Origin: an uncultured Lachnospiraceae bacterium | GTDB taxonomy: Bacteria > Bacillota > Clostridia > Lachnospirales > Lachnospiraceae | Reading direction: 5' to 3' | Length of the DNA stretch: 64,000 nucleotides | Assembly (NCBI GenBank): GCA_910577955.1 | Contig: CAJTNC010000007.1 | Coordinates: forward strand, 81,215-145,214 | Part shown: positions 62,071 to 64,000 of the stretch, in pieces | How the letters are laid out: each line of letters begins with the position of its first letter | How positions within the stretch are numbered: the first letter of the stretch is position 1 | The notes under the pieces: model-generated | Seen by the model: only the letters and a program-made list of their open reading frames with translations | Databases searched by the model: none | Told to the model about the DNA's origin: nothing | Translations under genes and position numbers: made by a program

Positions 62071-63585
62071 TTACAGATTATCAAATACCTTTGTCTCATT
62101 TTCAAGTTCTTTCACAACTTGCTGATTGACACCCATGCGCTGTGTGATATCCTCCATCTCGCTGACAAGGCTTCTGGTATTGTCGGCCACACCGATAATG
62201 CCGCCCGCGCCCTCATCAATTGCGTTTGTGATAGTCTCGATGGAATCCGCAATGCCGGACATGGAGCCTTTTAAGCTTTCCGTCTGTTCTTTAAATTCAT
62301 CCATGGCACGGCGGATATAGGCAGCATCTTCTTTATAATGGCTGCCGGACTGTATAAACGCCTGAAACTCGGTAAGAACGGATTGATTCATATAATCGAT
62401 CAAATACTGTGCATTTTCCGCAAGGTTATATACGGCGGATGTGACGCCGCTGTTGATCGCCTGTATCCGGCTGGCGGTTTCCTTGCTGGAGGCGGCAAGG
62501 GCGCTCACCTCCTCGGCTACAACCGAAAACCCTCTGCCGGCGTCCCCTGCATTGGCGGCTTCTATCGAGGCGTTCAGGGATATCAGTCTGGTCTGATTGG
62601 CGATGGAAAGTATTTCCCCCGTAAGAGTCTCAATCTGATCCACGCTCCTGCTTTTTTCGATGGCATCATTCAGGGTGCGCAGAATTTCTTCCGCTTTGGA
62701 ACGGGCAGTATCCGCACTGTTTTGAGCGGACTGCTGCATAGCGTCCGCGCGGGCGTTCATCTGAATGGTATAGTCGGTAATTGAACCGCATTCTTCCGCA
62801 ATGTTTTGAACATCCTGCGACACACATTTTGCGTTGTCATTGATGGTTGATACATTGCCTGCCACTTCCTGAATGGTTACGGAGAGCTGCTGGGCAAGGG
62901 CAGAGAGGCCTTCCGCGTTTTCTCCGGATGCCCGGGTGCTGTTTAAAACTTCTTCGGTCATGTTGTTGATGCGTCCGGAGCTGTCCTGAATCATATTCAG
63001 GATATTTTTGATCGGAACCACAACATTGTTGGTGATAAGCTTCAGATCCGTAAAAACCAGTGAGATACAGGCGATAACTGCGGCGGCAGCGACTACCAGA
63101 GATATAATATACACAACGGTCAGACGCGTTCTCGCCTTGGCTGTCTGCTCGCTGATGGAAGTATTCAGGGCGTCTATATCACGTTCCATCGCCTCGGCAT
63201 AGGATGCGACATCTCCGTTGGCAAGTGCGTAAGCATCCTGAGTCTTATGACTTGCGCTGGCACAGACCAGACGGACCAGTGCATGTTTGAATGAGGCATA
63301 GTCGGATAACAGTGATTCATACTGCACCTGATCATTTGATATAATATGGTATTCATATTCCGCAAGCATATGATCCAGAAGGGCTTCTTCCTCTTTGATC
63401 TGTTTCACAAGCACGATCATCGTATCATAATCTGTCGCAACGATATGGCTCAAAGCCATTTTATGGATATTCATGGAAGACTGGCTGATCTCCGCCAGCC
63501 GACTTTTGCCGTCCATATAGTTATCGGCTATATTGGAGGCGCTGGAATTTACGTTGTGAATATTGATTAGGTAATTGCGAAACAA
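62071..63585 (-). pseudogene. Methyl-accepting chemotaxis protein lacking its first membrane segment
   Basis: 504 codons from a TTG at 63585. The four-helix-bundle sensor part ('NIHKMALSHIVATDYDTMIV'), one membrane segment (about 150-175, 'YIISLVVAAAAVIACIS'), HAMP-like and signalling domains ('QTRLISLNASIEAANAGDAG') are present. Intact receptors begin with a short cytosolic tail and a first membrane helix before the sensor; here homology starts abruptly at 'NIHNVNSSASNIADNY' and there is no good start codon or ribosome binding site. The missing 5' end adjoins an insertion-sequence remnant, so the gene is probably disrupted. Confidence 0.75.
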
Positions 63586-63594
63586 GTTCGCAAT
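63574..63594. repeat. Short inverted repeat at the chemoreceptor/IS junction
   Basis: ATTGCGAA and TTCGCAAT (63574-63581 and 63587-63594) flank 5 bases exactly where receptor homology ends. It may be an IS terminal structure or the breakpoint. Confidence 0.55.
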
Positions 63595-63610
63595 CTTAAT
63601 TCCAACAGGG

Positions 63611-63635
63611 AAAAAATCCGGTCATGCCGGATTTT
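63611..63635 (-). terminator. Terminator after the transposase fragment
   Basis: Stem AAAATCCGG/CCGGATTTT (63613-63621, 63627-63635) followed on the minus strand by T-rich sequence (63611-63616), 91 bp past the transposase stop. Confidence 0.75.
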
Positions 63636-63725
63636 CAGGTGGCGGATGTGGGTAACCGGATTTTAAGACATGAAAATAAAGCAGATAGGGACATCTGCCT
63701 GCGAAATGGCAAGTGGTATGTGAGG

Positions 63726-64000
63726 TTATGCGATCAGAGGTTTTAGACTGCGGATATATTGATGCATGTGCAGTTTGTCAGCCACCATTACAGTGATAAG
63801 CTGGGTAATCCCGGCGAGAAGCAGGTCGGCAAGAAGCGTCTTCTCATTCTGGGTTTTACGACCGGCAACACAAAAACTGTCTTTGAAGTGGTTGATGGAT
63901 TTTTCAACATTTACTCTGACTTTGTAGGTGGAATCCCATTCTCGGGTGCCACGGATTGTTCCGGGATAAGCGCGAAGGTTCTGTTCCGGATAAATGTAGA
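63726..64000 (-). mobile_element. C-terminal part of an insertion-sequence transposase (partial, runs off the window)
   Basis: The minus-strand frame from the right edge to TAA at 63726-63728 reads 'GTREWDSTYKVRVNVEKSIN', 'HFKDSFCVAGRKTQNEKT' and ends 'QYIRSLKPLIA'. The 'REWDSTYKVR...EKSINHFKD' segment resembles the last conserved block of IS4/IS1182-like DDE transposases, where the terminal Glu and a downstream Lys belong to the catalytic region. About 91 codons are visible; the start is beyond the window. Family assignment is tentative. Confidence 0.75.

Overview
The window is bacterial DNA from a low-to-mid GC Firmicute, most likely a butyrate-forming member of the Lachnospiraceae (Clostridia). 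The evidence is a complete S10-spc-alpha ribosomal superoperon in clostridial order, the ptb-buk butyrate kinase pair, two different phosphofructokinases, a SleB-type cell-wall hydrolase, a class B sortase, bacteriohemerythrin, and many strong Shine-Dalgarno sites (AGGAGG) with sigma-A promoters. Almost all genes are on the minus strand; the plus-strand exceptions are nfo, an orphan membrane gene, ptb-buk and a DUF975 gene.

Layout. Positions 1-4891 hold an alpha-glucoside type sugar module: GH13 enzyme, PRD regulator, PTS EIIBC and the start of a metallo-beta-lactamase fold gene. A 626-bp AT-rich gap follows, then convergent nfo (endonuclease IV) and a nuclease-helicase fusion. 9008-20606 is housekeeping: lysS fused to an HD domain, greA with a near-perfect promoter, a large membrane protein, dusB, birA, argF, an SPFH/NfeD pair and a cell-wall hydrolase. 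20754-24810 carries proC, nagZ, an rRNA methyltransferase and pfkA, with an 80-bp tandem hairpin repeat and a long hairpin before pfkA. A small accessory island (24962-27036) holds a broken Rpn-type nuclease gene and an AT-rich orphan membrane gene; it sits between pfkA and a second phosphofructokinase that is probably pyrophosphate-dependent.

28377-44789 is the ribosomal superoperon (rpsJ to rplQ, transcribed leftwards, including secY, adk, map, a KOW protein, infA, rpmJ and rpoA). It starts from a clear promoter at 45146-45174 and a structured 350-nt leader. Several of its spacers contain hairpins that look regulatory. Then come bacteriohemerythrin, ptb-buk, sortase B, tex, several membrane or surface proteins, a 47-residue membrane peptide gene, prfB with a programmed frameshift at an unusual UAA stop, secA, and an uncharacterised membrane-anchored protein. 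The right end shows a chemotaxis receptor that has lost its first membrane segment next to the 3' end of an insertion-sequence transposase.

No rRNA, tRNA, CRISPR array or prophage was found. The least explained features are RNA-level: the S10 leader, the twin hairpins with a conserved 16-nt loop between rpoA and rplQ, the hairpin insert between rplF and rpsH, and the UAA frameshift site in prfB. Two protein fusions also stand out: LysRS-HD and a PD-(D/E)XK nuclease joined to an XPD-like iron-sulfur helicase.
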